Positions 35,480 to 48,067 of a stretch of DNA of 64,000 bases are shown in pieces; position 1 is the first letter of the stretch, and each line of letters starts with the position of its first letter. Source of the DNA: Cyathus striatus. Its lineage: Eukaryota; Basidiomycota; Agaricomycetes; Agaricales; Nidulariaceae. The notes beneath the pieces are model-generated. The model worked only from the letters and a program-made list of their open reading frames with translations. It did no database searches and was not told the origin of the DNA. A program made the translations under genes and the position numbers. Location of the stretch: NCBI GenBank assembly GCA_025738555.1, contig JAOVFP010000002.1, positions 7,626,001-7,690,000 of the forward strand, written 5' to 3'.

Positions 35480-36558
35480 ATGAAACAGTGGATACTCAAC
35501 ACTGACAACACTTCCACATATCTAAAGTTCCCTCTTCTGTACGCTACCCTCGGCAGACTAGGCTACGAAATTCCATTACGACTATTCTACTTTTACTCGA
35601 TTTACATTCTTCATAAACTTGCGAAAAGGGATACAAGAACGAGCAACTCGGTTTCTGTGCTTGTATTCGTTGCTTCTGTGTGGATTGTTGTTAGTTTTGG
35701 TTTTAGTGCTGATGTTTTTACATTTTGGCAATATGTGAGTGATGTGGAAGCTGGCACTGGCAGTGGGGTGGATTTGGATAGGTTGTTCGGGGGTGTTGGA
35801 CGCTTCGACGCTGAGCTGTGGAAGACGTTTCATAGTATAAGTTGGTTGACTGATTCTATTGTGGTATGTGTTGTTATTACAATCCATTCCGGACCTTACC
35901 TTCGTTATAGGGGGTCGGAAGTAATGTGATGTTTTTGAACCATATTAAGTCTCCTTATGGACCGAAAATGCGGGTATTTGTGGGACTTGTCATCGTAGCT
36001 CCGATTTGTAAATATTGCGTCCTTCTTTGAATACAGATACTGACCATTTGTATAGTCACAGAACTCCCCCTGCTAGTGATATCTTCTCCCCCCAAAGCCC
36101 TTCTCATATCTCACCTATACACAACTGCAGCACTGAAGGTAGCAGTTACGAGCATAATCTCAGGGGAACGATACCTATTCACCAAAGACGGAAAGCTCAA
36201 TATTTCATCGGGTTACGCTTCACCTGTGGCAGCGCTCATTGCTACATTCATAGAATGTAGCATACTTTACGTTTCGTTGGATTTGTTCTTTGTCGTTCCG
36301 TTCGTGGCTATTGAGGAAGTGTGGTGGTTCACTGTGTTGTTGAGGCTGATTGGATGTTTTCAAGTGAGTTCTTCTGCCGTTGTCCTAAGTATTCAGTTAA
36401 TGTGCTTGTACTAGTGCATTGCGGTGTCCCTTGTTATTATGCGTGTCGTCCATGGTGTTACGCTGGTTCTTTTGCTGGGACGTACGTTTGAAAACTCGGG
36501 TGGTGATGTCAAGGTTCGGGATTCGAGCGATGGGGTGTTGTTGGAAGATAGTGTGTGA
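35480..36558 (+). CDS. Multi-pass membrane protein, unknown function
   Basis: Four exons (35480-35863, 35911-35973, 36037-36363, 36415-36558) join in frame with canonical splice sites to give 305 residues. Hydrophobic segments include LRLFYFYSIYILH, VLVFVASVWIVVSFGF, ICIVTELPLLVI, PVAALIATFIECSILYVSL, FFVVPFVAI and CIAVSLVIMRVVHGVTLVLL. It therefore looks like a polytopic membrane protein with a short polar, acidic C-terminal tail (VKVRDSSDGVLLEDSV). The overall shape recalls the many uncharacterised integral membrane proteins of basidiomycetes, but I do not recognise a named family. Confidence in the gene model comes from consistent phase across all three introns. Confidence 0.68.
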
Positions 36559-38227
36559 TTTCTGTTTTATAGTTTTGGATTGTAGTAAGTAAAGGTGTTC
36601 ATCGAGATATACTGATTCGTTATATACTTTGGATGTATTAAATTGCTTGAATTCGTGAATTGTAGCCTATTTCGAGGCGTGTTTTGGATGGATGAAATAC
36701 TGTAGCCTGTGGTTTGTTAATCATCTCTTGTCGATCTCGGTAATGAATATGTCATGTAATTTGTTAATGATCTATCGATCTCATTTATGGATGTGATATG
36801 TTACATGTAATCTCCGAGATATGTTTGTAAATATGTCAGTGATAAGGAATAAGGCCTAGGAACAAGATTTATAACTTGAAGCCTGAATCGAGATGAAAAA
36901 GGTTAATCATGGAGTAATATGTATAGGAACGAGATTTATAACTTGCAGAATCGAGATGAATATAGTTAATTGAAGATCTTGGAGTTGGTGGTGATAACTG
37001 ATACAGTAGACATAATGTGTCGAAGATATATTTGTAAATGAATGAAAGTAGTTGGATATCATATGAAGCTGCCTTTCGTATATATGGGAGGTCGGTTGGT
37101 AATGATCTCTTGCGAATGCCGCTTATTAATATGAACGTAAATGGTGAGAAATGTATGTACTTACTTGTGTACAGTGTCAGTGATAAGAATGAGGAACGAG
37201 ATTTGTGGTTTAGAGCTGAGAGTAATGTGTCGTTCTTTCGAAGGTATATTTGTAAGTAGTGGGATATCATATGAAGCTGCGCTTCGTATGTATGGTAGGT
37301 CGGTTGGTAATGATCTCTTGCGAATGCCGCTTATTAATATGAACGTAAACGGTGAGAAATCAGAAATGTATGTACTTACTGTAAGCACGGTGTCAGTGAT
37401 AAAGAATGAGGAACGAGGTTTGTGGTTTTAATCAAGATGAAAAAGGAAGTGTAAGCCGTAGCGCGTAATGGATCACTGGTGCATGGGTGTAGCTTGGGCT
37501 TGAATGTATGAATGAGTGAGATATTTTAGAGTTGTATTAGATTGTGTATGGTTAGATGTACCCTGAAGATTTGGAATATTTCAATAGGGTCTAATAATAT
37601 CGATCTCGTTAGAATATAAGCTATCTCCGAATGTATGTCATTTGTATAGGTATTCGGAGATAGCTGTTGATAACCAGTCGATAGGGTGCATGAAAGCCTT
37701 CAAATGATCTACATACATACTATGACGCTTTCAGACGTGAACAGACACCCGATTTCTGCGTGCATATACATAGAAGATCCCCAATAACCATACAACTTAA
37801 CATAAAAGTACATATACATAATCTTTGCATACTTAATTTCCGTCTCACCCGCCATCCCACATTCCACAGGAACAAGCCCTTTCCCAGATGAAAAAGAAGC
37901 AACAGAACCATATGGATACGCGATGATGGAGCGGGCATATTGGAGCCCACGCTGAAAGGAAGAATGGATGGAAGGAAAAGAAGTAAGAAGACAATAAGGT
38001 TGTTTGCATGCTTTATTTGGTAGTACTATTTGGTATACACCCCACTTACAAACAATTACGTAAACAAAACCTTATTCATGGTTGAATTGACATGACATGA
38101 CATATCGCCTTGATATCACCCTCTGCCCACTCCAGTGACACCCACACACTCCCACTCCTCCCTCTTTTTTTGCTTTGTTTTTTACGATAGACGACGACTC
38201 ATGACGATGTTAAAGAACTTGAAATCG
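36559..38227. other. Intergenic between the membrane protein and the LAMTOR1-like gene
   Basis: Mostly AT-rich repeats. Fragments related to the tandem unit at 37054 recur near 36830-36960 (GTCAGTGATAAGGAATAAGG, GAGATTTATAACTTG). A motif-free minus frame at 37950-37720 is unlikely to be a gene. Confidence 0.4.
37054..37431. repeat. Tandem duplication, 208 bp period
   Basis: Two closely similar copies start GGATATCATATGAAGCTGC at 37054 and 37262. They share AGGTCGGTTGGTAATGATCT and run to GAGGAACGAG-TTTGTGGTTT. The few indels between the copies are not confined to multiples of three. Confidence 0.85.
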
Positions 38228-39259
38228 ATGTTATGTTGTTTTTCTTCTTCGGAGGGGGGGCAGGGTGAGGAAAGGGTTGACGAGACTTCCCGATTGATTC
38301 CTCAGGAAGAGTATATCGCGCCTTCTTCGTATGTTTTCTTTATTCTTTATTTCCGTTTTTGGAGCATGTGTTGATTGTAATGGGTGGGTAGGAATACGAT
38401 GCACGTCGATCATCAGAAGTTGCAGGAACGCCTGGGTGGGATTGTTCGTGCCAAGGAGGGGTATGTCATGTCTCCTTTTCACTTCTTTACTTTCCTGAGC
38501 TGACGAATACGAATACATATAGAAAAATGGTAAACGTATCATCCCAAATCCCATTCAACCTGCACAACCAAGCTATTCCACCCGAAGTCCTCCGAAATCA
38601 CCATTCTTCGTCGTATGGACACTACGGGTACGGCGGGAGCGTATCCAACTCGCGCTCCACGTCCGTTTCACGGTATACGCCCCAACCGCAGTATAGAGGA
38701 TACTACGATCGTGGGTACGGTACCACCTCTGGTGGAGGAAGTGGTGGGGGAGGGGGATACGGCCATCTGCATCCGCGGTACTACGATTCGCCTAGGGCAC
38801 TTTCAATGTCCCCTACTCGATCTTCTTCCCAGCATCCTGGGTTACACCAGCAGCAGCAGCAGCAGCATACACTAGCTCCGCGGCCGAGTCCGATATTGAA
38901 TGTCCGTTTGGTCAAGTTTCAGCCTAAACCTAAGGATCGGGCGGGCGAGAGGGGGGATAAAGGTGGGAGAAGGGGCCGCTCGAGGGAACGCAGAAAGTTG
39001 CCTTCTGGGTTGGGTGTTACGCTTCCTGATGGTACTAATGAAGATGTTAGTGCGAGTGCGAGTGCGAGTGAAGGAGAGGAGGAGGAAGTTATGACTCCCC
39101 AGCCTCATGGGGAGGGGCCTGATGGCTTTGGGAAGAAACAGGTTTGTCGTATTTTTGTTGTTTTTTGTTGGGAAGAAGGGGCTGATGCGATGGGATACTT
39201 TTTAGGTACCGCTGCAGTTGAAAGATTTAGGTGCTATTGCGCTGAGTTGGGGAGACTGA
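38228..39259 (+). CDS. LAMTOR1/EGO-complex-like lysosomal or vacuolar anchor
   Basis: Four exons (38228-38328, 38392-38460, 38523-39141, 39206-39259) give 280 residues. The start MLCCFSSSEGGQ resembles the cysteine-rich lipidated N-terminus of LAMTOR1 (p18), which tethers Ragulator to lysosomes. It is followed by DETSRLIPQEEY and a short conserved block, LQERLGGIVRAKEGKMVNVS. The middle is Tyr/Gly/Gln-rich and disordered, then comes VRLVKFQPKPK and a basic RGRSRERR stretch. The terminus VPLQLKDLGAIALSWGD comes from an 18-codon final exon that is easy to miss. In-frame upstream ATGs exist at 38201 and 38135; I chose 38228 because it puts the Cys pair at the N-terminus. Position 2 is Leu rather than Gly, so only palmitoylation, not myristoylation, is plausible. 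The family call is by eye. Confidence 0.7.
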
Positions 39260-40929
39260 GTGCGGTTTACCCCGTGCGCATAAATGCGCGCGGTGGTTTG
39301 ATGGGTATACTTTTGGGTCTTTGGTCTTGGTTCTCTTCATTGTGGGACTTTTTTGTTTACTTGAAGAAGAGGTGGTGGAGTGGTACGCTGGAGATGGATG
39401 TCCTCCCCGTTGCCGCTGTTGCCAGGGGGTAGGGAGGAGGACAGGGGAGAGTGGTCTAGGTGCTAGTGCTCAGCATGCTCAGTGTTAGCAAGATAGGCTT
39501 GCCTCGTGGGTTCGTGCCGACGTAGGCGTGGAGGGTGTCGGTGTCTCCCTCGGGAGGCTCGTGGTTCCGTGCCCAGAAGACGATCAGTGCTGAGGAAGAT
39601 AAGCGAGGAGACGATGAAGATAATCGGTCTGGTAGTGTCGATGAAGATAAGCGAAGCGAAGAGGCGAGGATGCGAGGAGGCGTCCTCGACTCGTCCTCGT
39701 GTCGTGGTGGACGTTCAACTTCAAGCGAAAAGCTAAAGCAAATCCCTCCCTCTGGGCACAAATTTTCGACACGAGGAAGAGTCGCCTTGGAAACATACAT
39801 TATAACCCTTGATATGTGACCATACACGCGTATGCAGCGTGTTTTGCTCACTTGACGTTGTACGTACGTACGTATAGGTCGTCGTCGTGGTGATTTATTG
39901 GCGTGGCGTTTGGCAGGAGGCAACGAATGCCAAATGGAATGGTGGATGGGGTGGGCACGAGGGTGAAACGATCATTTCGAATGACTCGGAGCGGGCGCGT
40001 GTTGTTATTGGTTCTTGGTAGCTTAAATGTGGATGGCGGGGTTAGTGGGACTCGGACGGTACTTGATGCCTTGAAGGTGGACTTGGGGAGCTTTGCCGGC
40101 GCGCTTGGTGATTACCTGCTACCTTGCAAGATGTTGGTTTTGGGCCTTGGATGTGACTTGGAATTTCGAGGAGATGTCTTTCTCAATACGAGTCTTTTGT
40201 TCGTTTTGGGCTTTCTGTAGGAGGGGTTGTGTTGTGGATGACTGCGTGCGGCGGCGACTACGGATACGACTACGATGATGACTAGGATAATCTCAGGATT
40301 CGGAGGGTTCAGTGCCACCCTGGCAGGATATGTACTTCCCATCGGACCTCTTCCTCAGCCCTTGCGATGAAATTTTATGGTATTCAATCTGCCGGTCTGG
40401 CAGGTGCACGAATACTCAGTCGGAGACGATCATGTATTGTTTTCTGTGGCGGGGGTGGGGGAGGTTGTCGTATGTCCGTTCGGGATCCTGTGCTTATGCT
40501 GTGTGCATGTGATCAGCGAGCTGGAGCCTGGAGGGTCGAGTTTTAGGCTTGTGCAGGTTCTAGCGATGAAGTCGACGGAAGGAGGTTTCGGCGATGAAGA
40601 TGTTTTACGATGGCAGCTGCTATGGAAGCTTGCTATTGTTTCATTTCACTTCGTCGAGAATTCAAGTCTTCGGTGCTTACTTCAATCTTCGGGATGTGGC
40701 TGTGGGGGATGCAGGTGGCTGTACTATTGGAAGGGAACGTCTGTTCGACTTTTGTTGGATTGCCCGTGATGACCGAGATGATGCTCATACTGGTACTGGT
40801 ATTCCACTCATCCGGCCTTTTGTTCTTCGGTTGTGCGTTTAGAAACCGTTGGTCGAAGTACTCCCGACGGTATACCATGCCCATTTCGATTCTCATGCTA
40901 AACATTCCATCGGTGCTTCACGCGAAGAT

Positions 40930-41199
40930 GTCCCTGGGTCAAGATTAACGTTGTGTCTTTCCTGTTGGATCTGCAAAGACGACCACCGAGGTGCGCGAGC
41001 GGGATATCGGAGGTAGTTTCGGTTGTGCGGATGTGTGGCCTTCGGGATTTTTAATTTTGGACGTCTATCGGCGTCGGTACATTTTGCGGAGGGCGGTGGT
41101 GCCTTTTTCCGTCGGTGCTTCGGGTGTCCCTGAGTCAGGATTAACGTTGTATCTTTCTCGTTGGATCTGCGACGACCACCGAGGTGCGCGAGCGGGATA
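40930..41199. repeat. Direct repeat pair, about 75 bp each
   Basis: The copies at 40930-41006 and 41126-41199 share GATTAACGTTGT, GTTGGATCTGC and GACGACCACCGAGGTGCGCG. They are about 196 bp apart. Confidence 0.8.
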
Positions 41200-41530
41200 C
41201 ATGTATTCGACCCCGAAGCCGGTACCGGCTGTACAGATCTCATGGTCCCCGAGACATTTGGACGTTTACTAGCGGCGATTCGCGATGATACTTTTGCGTG
41301 TACTTTTGCGTCTCTATATTTACCTTGATAGAGACTGGGAAAATATTGGACGCGGGATGTTGGCCGATTTACGCTCGGTGTCTCGCGCCCTGCTGCAGCG
41401 GAGGTGACTCGAACGGCAGATCGCATTCTGTTTGCCGTCTTCCACTTCGACGCGCGCTGGTTTGTTTGGAATTAGGATTTTACAGTTGATTCCGCCGATG
41501 AAAGCACTTGCATTAGAATATATTTGCAGT

Positions 41531-41635
41531 CAGTTTGACCATACTTTGAGCGATCAAAAGTTGATAAATATGGGAATTTGGAGCGAAAAATTCCCTTCTT
41601 AGCCACTTTTGATCGCTCAAACTTCATTCAAACTG
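41531..41635. repeat. Palindromic element of about 105 bp
   Basis: The whole element folds back: the outer arms both begin CAGTTTGA and share TTTGAGCGATCAAAAGT, and inner GGGAATTT faces AAATTCCC. It is MITE-like. A TA target duplication is not visible. Confidence 0.7.
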
Positions 41636-43303
41636 GTGGCAGATATACTCTATTCAGGCTCGAGACTTCGCTGCGGATGGATCATACTGCGCACCCCAAT
41701 CCAGGCGACAGAGTCGACGTCGACGGAACGTGTTTTCTCAGCTGCGCATGAAGGCACCGAGGTACTCTCTCATCTCAGACTGCGGAACGATTATGCTGCG
41801 CGTTGTGGGCACTTTCGACGCCGATGTTGTGGTTCGGGATCTGCGGTTGCGTGTAGGGGATAGATGTGTGGACCTTGATGTTGCCTGATTACCTCGTAAC
41901 ATGTTAACTGCGTGTGCCTTTTCACTTCGACGCCGACGTTCACGTTCCGCAGTGTCGCTTGTTAATGTGATGGCTCGATTCGAACGTGGACTGGCGGTGG
42001 ATAGTTGGTCACGGTGTCTGCGTCTACTGCGCTCGACGTTTACATTCCGTAGTACCGCTCGTCCATGTGGTTGTGGGATTCAACCTCATTCAACTCGAAG
42101 GTGGACCGGCGGCTGCGCTTGTAGTTGCCTGCGCATGGCTTTCTGGCTCTCCCTGCTTCCTTCGTTTCTGTTTGTCATACAAAAGTTGGGCGGATACGTC
42201 TCAACGGACCGTGCTGCGCATTATCACCTTCTCACCTCGACGTTGCGTTACCTTCTTACTCCGGCAGCACGGCAGCTTTCTCTTCTATTGCTTTATTGTA
42301 CCATAATGACATTCTTTTTCTTTTGTGCATAATTTGTCTTGGACATCTCTATACATGTCGTGTAACTTATCTTCCCCTATGTCTTCATTCACCTATAAAT
42401 TGCATGTTTCACCCTATTAGCATGTATTAGATAGATATGTTGCTTTCGATTTGCTTTCGATATGCTTTCTTATGAAATAGTTCTTATTGTTGTGCTTGTA
42501 TTGGATTACAAGTAGTCACGTGATAATATGTACTAGCAAATGATGGTTTGAATTTTGCATATCATTCGTCTCTTCCATTTTACTCATTTCCTCATCGTAG
42601 TTTCCAATGCAATTATAGTCCTTTCTGGTATGGTTTATGCGTCACATTCTGAGATAGTATTCAACCATCGTAAACTGCTAAGCCGCGGAGAAGAAGGAAA
42701 ATGGACCCTCAAGGCCTTAAGTCGCGTCGAACATTATGCTTGGCTAACATCTTACTAAACTAAAGTCTCTCAAGAACGATCTCCCGAGGAATCCTGGAGA
42801 CCTCAGCCGCGTAAACACCATTCAGTCAACGTATATGTTGAGCAACTGCGATGTGGCTGTGGAAAATTCCTAAAGAAGCTCAAGGTAGGTTTGAAGCAAC
42901 GGACTCGCACTCCGAACAACGTTATGGACGGTACTGGTTACTCATATATGTTCTTGTAAAACTCGGTGCATAATCCGCTTATCACGTCTGGTGGTTCGTA
43001 ATCATCCCCTCATCTCCACCATCGGAGCCTTATGCTGACCTTTACTTCCCTGATTCAGTCGAGCTCCATAGCACACCAGTTCAAGCGGCGGTGCATGTGC
43101 CCTATAGCATGGAATCCTTAAAATGACGAAGTAGATAGCAGGTTTACTCTCACACACTTGGTGAGTGTATGACTAAATTTGTCGGAGAGTCACATCTACT
43201 TAGTGGGACAGCAACTGACAAGTGTGACGATTGGGGTCAAACAACATAAATAACAGGACCACGAATTCGATGCATATACGACTACCGTCAACACCAAACC
43301 CTC

Positions 43304-45762
43304 ATGTTTCTACTACTTACAGTGTCAATTCTGCTGTATATCGCTGCGTGGCTTGGATATCAATATGTAAGGCAGTATATCTTCAAGGGACCACTTGAGA
43401 ACATTTCGGGTCCTCCATCCCCGTCGTTTTTTACAGGTAGCATATTCACCGCTCGTCTTTATTTTAAGCTGCTCACTGACATATACTAGGAAACATCCGC
43501 CAATTCTTTGACTCAAACGGATGGAATTTCCACAAGGAAATCTCGGAGCGATGTAAGAACAATATAGTTTTTTTTTCTTATGCGCTGATTAACGAAATGT
43601 CTAAGATGGCGGTGTAGTAAAACTCAAGGCCCCACTTGGTGTAAGGGATCTATCTTTCTCAACTCGCGACATCGCTGTAATTATTCTCAGGAATCTTTTC
43701 TATATGTCTTCGATCCAAAGGCAATGAATCATATCATCGTTAAGGCATGTCACCAAAACTAATTTTGCATTGTGTTCCTCACATATCATCTAGGACCAAC
43801 CCACATACGAGAGAATGGAGGATGGAATGCGAACTTTATTTGGCGAAGGTATTTTGGCTGTTGCTGGTACGAAACATCTACACACATCTACAGCTATGTG
43901 TCCTAAATAAATTTCGTTTAGGGGATCATCATAAGAAGCAGCGCAAAATTCTGAATCCGGCATTTTCTACTACACATATGAGAGAGATGGGTGAGCTAAA
44001 CATTCCATACTCTAAAGTTTTGAAGTTTACGATGGAAAAGTTCCAACTTTTTGGGAGGTGTCGCACAAGGTCATACGATTTTCCTAATCTCCATTGGCAG
44101 ATTTTTAGCTGACACGACTACAGCTTTACGATAACTTGGCGAAGCAAATTAAGAATGGTGTTCTGGAGGTATGTAAAATATATTATCTATACCAATAGCA
44201 AATCGAATTTTGAAACCTATTAGCATGACATCTCAATCTGGATGACCCGCGTGGCTCTCGAATTGGTAGCCCAAAGTGGACTAGGTTGTTCTTTCGAGCC
44301 TATGACCGATAGCATCCCACCACACCCCTACGGAATAGCTGTCAAGCAGATCGTGTAAGTTTCTCTAACTAAAATATTGTATATTTTCTAACACCCACAC
44401 AGCCCACATTTATCCCACCTAAACGCATTCCGCAGGATGTTCCCAGTACTGTCGACGATCGGCCCACCGCCATTCAGACGTTGGCTCATTAATATCTCGC
44501 CTTTCGAGTCTTTGCACAAGCTGAGAGATATAGCGGACCTCTTGCACAACACTTCAATCAAAATCCTGGATTCTAAACGAAAGGCATTAGCCCAGGGAGA
44601 TGAAACTATTGCAAGACAGGTTGCACATGGAAAGGATATCATGAGCATACTTTGTTTGTTACAATCATTTTGATTTTAGGACGACTACCCACATAGTGGA
44701 TTTCAGTGAAAGCAAATATGGTGGCATCAGAAGAGGATCGAATGCCAGAGAATGAAGTCATTGCTCAAATGTCGTATGTGGCACAGCTGGATACTGGACT
44801 AATTGGGTTACTAATTCTATAGTACGCTGACCGTCGCGGGAATGGATACAACCTCGAACGCATTATCTCGTATTTTACATCTACTTTCCCTTCATCCCGA
44901 GGTTCAGGAGAAACTACATCAAGAAGTTTTTCAGGCATATGAGAAGCACGGTGATCTTACATATGACGAGCTTGAATCACTACTATACCTCGATGCTGTT
45001 TGTCGAGAAACTTTGCGACTGTAAGTGGAGTTACAAGAATACTCTGCAGCGAGTTTGATATCCTTTAGGTATCCTCCGGTTTCCCTGGTTTCTCGAACGT
45101 AAGGGTTTTACATCTTGAACGAGTGCATATACATCGTGTCAATTAACTATGTGAATTAGTGCAAATCAGGACATCGTATTTCCCTATTCTACCTCACTGA
45201 AAGGTGTTAATGGCAACGATATAACAGAGGTCTTTGTTCCGAAGGGTACACACATATTTATTTCAATTCTATCTGCAAATCGAAACCCAGAGATATGGGG
45301 CGAGGATGCCATGGAATGGAAGCCTGAGCGATGGTTAAGTCCACTTCCTGACTCAGTCAAAGCAGCCCATATTCCCGGGGTCTATTCTCATATGTAAGTC
45401 TTACATTCCGCTTAGTGCGATGAAATTTATTCATCTTGTGAAGGATGACGTTCATCGGAGGTGTAAGGGCGTGCATGTGAGTATTTTTTTGTATTTCTTT
45501 CGTGCACAACCCATGCGAAACTTTGTTATAGTGGTTTCAAGTTCTCGCAGTTGGAAATGAGTAAGCTCAGTAAATATATTTTTCTTATCTGCTATTTCTC
45601 ACCTCAAAATCAGAAGTTGTCCTTGTGATGCTACTCAAGTCGTTTAAATTCTCCCCATCCGATAAAGAGATTTTCTGGGCTATGGATCCGGTTACGGTCC
45701 CTACCGTTGTCGGAGGAAACCCGAAATTGCCTTCTCTTCCTATCTTGATGTCGCTTGTCTAG
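43304..45762 (+). CDS. Cytochrome P450 monooxygenase, copy 2
   Basis: Seventeen exons (43304-43436, 43490-43552, 43606-43640, 43691-43744, 43794-43866, 43922-43990, 44041-44069, 44124-44168, 44224-44354, 44403-44653, 44707-44773, 44823-45020, 45069-45098, 45160-45393, 45444-45476, 45532-45560, 45614-45762) join in frame to 540 residues. An N-terminal membrane anchor (MFLLLTVSILLYIAAW) is followed by the hinge GPPSPSFF. The I-helix is AGMDTTSNAL, the K-helix is ETLR, the PERF-type motif is WKPERWL, and the haem loop is FIGGVRACIGF with the Cys ligand. All P450 signatures are therefore present. By family it is an ER-bound haem-thiolate monooxygenase using a P450 reductase; the substrate is unknown. 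The donor after exon 4 is GC rather than GT. Confidence 0.93.
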
Positions 45763-46684
45763 TTAGAGAGTATGTGATAGATCTGCAGAGAGTATATAAG
45801 CTTCGAGCTCGAATGTATTTCGTTGTTACGCGTGTCTGTTCACGAACGAAATGACTTTTCCTTCTTGTTCTTCGCTTAATTATGCAGATTTTTGACATGG
45901 GTAATGATACCTGTGAAAATTTCTATTCCCAGCTATAATACAGTGCGCATATTTCTCTTAATTATGCTGATATGTTGTCTACCTTTTCCTGTGCGGGCTA
46001 GCTAACTCTTGTTAGGTACGCGTTCTCGCACGGCTGCTTCTATCCATCTCCCTTGTGCGAATGTTCGGTTGGTCCATAACGTCACGTTTTGGAATTGATT
46101 ATACACTCAGCTTAAAAATCCGCTGCACTAAAATTAATCTCGACATTTTACCATTTTCAAAGGTTCTTTCCCCTATACTGTTTTATCGAGCACGTCTATG
46201 TATTTTGGACATTAGTATGGTAGAGCTGCGAGGGCCGATGGCGAAAGCCGTTTCTTGTATAATTAGTGCTCTTCGTTTACCTGGATAGAATTACTCAGGC
46301 GGAAAGATAAATCAAGATGTATCAATAGGTTGAGCTTACATGGAACGGAGGTTTCCATATGCGATAAGTTGATGGTATTCGGAGGAAGGAAGCAGGACTG
46401 GTCCGACTGGAACCGTTGGAGGGACATAGCTCTTACAGTGGAGAAAAAATGGTGATGAATTCATTAGGCTTTCAAATGCGGACAATGTTTACGACGAAAC
46501 GAACGCGAGCGGCATCCGAGTGTGGTGCTACCCAACTCGTGCCATTATGTTCGCGTGCTTTTTTAACAGCAACAAGTTTTCGCGCGAATACCTCTTATTT
46601 GAACATACTATCGTCAATCAGTAGTCCGTGTTGGGCGTATTTTGTTCACATTCCCGTGCTCTTCTGACCTCAAAATTTTACATA
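45763..46684. other. Intergenic downstream of P450 copy 2
   Basis: AT-rich, with motif-free short frames. No gene was recognised before the transposon-like element. Confidence 0.4.
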
Positions 46685-47361
46685 CAGTATACAACCATCA
46701 AACGTGACACTATCGCTTCGCGTGACAACTTTTCTCATTTTGCTTATCCTGATCCCAAATCTACACCAATTACACCAATTCTTTTTGAATCGCAAGGAAT
46801 ATCATACTATTAAAATGTTACAGGAAGTAGCTATTCAAAATATTTACATTCCAAAGAATTATATGCAAAACAAAATGGGGAGTTTGGATAATTTAGTGAA
46901 TTTCAAAAATTCTGTGGCTTGTATTGTTGTGAAAAATCAGGAATAATCACTCTTTTAGTATATAGTTGTTGAGGAAAAGCACTAATCTACATTTTCTACT
47001 ATTCTTATCGAGCTGTGTGTGTCATATCTTTATAGAACTACAGATTCTGTGATATTCACTGTCTTGCAAGACATCAAAACTTTATTTATAAGCTGATCCG
47101 GGACTTCGGCACTACTAATTTTGAATGGTTTTGTAATAAATAATTGACTGTCACGCCATGTGGTACCGATCAAAATCCATTCCCATCCACCATTTTGTAT
47201 ATTTGACCAACTTCCCTTCATCCAATGCAGTAAATATTTTACAGTAGAGTTAATGAAGTACTACGCTATCTGCCTATACATCATTTGTAAAAATTGGAGG
47301 AGGGAACAAAGAGTTATGATGACATCATGTTTTTTCTGTCACGTTTGATGGTTGTATACTG
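46685..47361. mobile_element. Tc1/mariner- or pogo-like non-autonomous DNA transposon
   Basis: Perfect 25 bp terminal inverted repeats (46685-46709 and 47337-47361) start CAGTATACAACCATC. The element is flanked by TA on both sides (46683-46684 and 47362-47363), the standard target duplication of Tc1/mariner/pogo transposons. A CAGT start is common for pogo/Fot1-type ends. The 627 bp interior is AT-rich, with only short frames on both strands and no DDE transposase motif, so it must be non-autonomous or internally deleted. Perfect ends suggest a recent insertion. Confidence 0.85.
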
Positions 47362-48067
47362 TATGTTATCCAGTAGTAGTATTACACTTGAATATTGCTT
47401 TTTATTATGAAGAATCTATCCACCAACAGTCATAAATGCGACAACACGAAGTACTGAGCAACCCGAACTACTGATTTAGGGGAATTCAAATATGTCTGTT
47501 TTGTAGCGTTACTACCTGTTGCCACGGAGCAGTCGCTACAATCTTGCCGAAAACGTGATCAGAAATTCAAACGGAGAGTTCTAACGTAAACATTCCCTAT
47601 GTTTTACTCTTTTCCACTTTTAAATTTCGTTAAAAATTTGGAGGTTGGGTATATATTAATATATTCAAACATTCTATCTAATAAATTATATATTTTCGTA
47701 AGGTGAAAGGAAGTGGTTCTTGTAAGTACGATCCAAACATTATGAACTCCGAACTGATCGCCGCTCGTTCTTCTTGGCAACGATACAGAAATCACTGTAG
47801 CGTATTGCGTATCGCCATATTTGAATTCCCCTATTGCCGATAGTAGACAGAACGTGTTCAGAAGATTCGAATAACGCTTGTGTGATTCACCCTTCGCAGT
47901 GGATCCAAATGGGCCTACATAATAATGGATTTTTAGGCTCTTATTGATTACCCATCGCACATGATCGTAGCAATTGAAACATTCACCCTCCGACGTGTGG
48001 ATTGTCACTTTTAACCACCACCTCTGAGCCTAGCCTGGTGCCAACAAACACGGTCCAACTGTCTACC
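47362..48067. other. Spacer between transposon and F-box pseudogene
   Basis: No gene was recognised. A 134-codon minus frame (48008-47604) has no motif. The last 65 bp are homologous to the leader of the intact F-box gene. Confidence 0.4.

Larger units (their letters stand above)
39260..43303. other. Repeat-rich, no recognised gene
   Basis: Frames are open in several phases on both strands because the stretch is GC-richer, but none carries a motif. A direct repeat of about 77 bp occurs at 40930 and 41126. A region with CGCTCGACGT...CATTCCG...GATTCAACC (42010-42085) resembles 59590-59675. The final 370 bp before 43304 share TTCTTGTAAAACTCGG with the spacer upstream of P450 copy 3, consistent with a shared promoter ancestor. 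Confidence 0.4.

Noticed and set aside
40893..41426. 177-codon minus frame
   Set aside because: It spans the direct repeat pair, has biased basic composition and no motif; it is open because the stretch is GC-rich.
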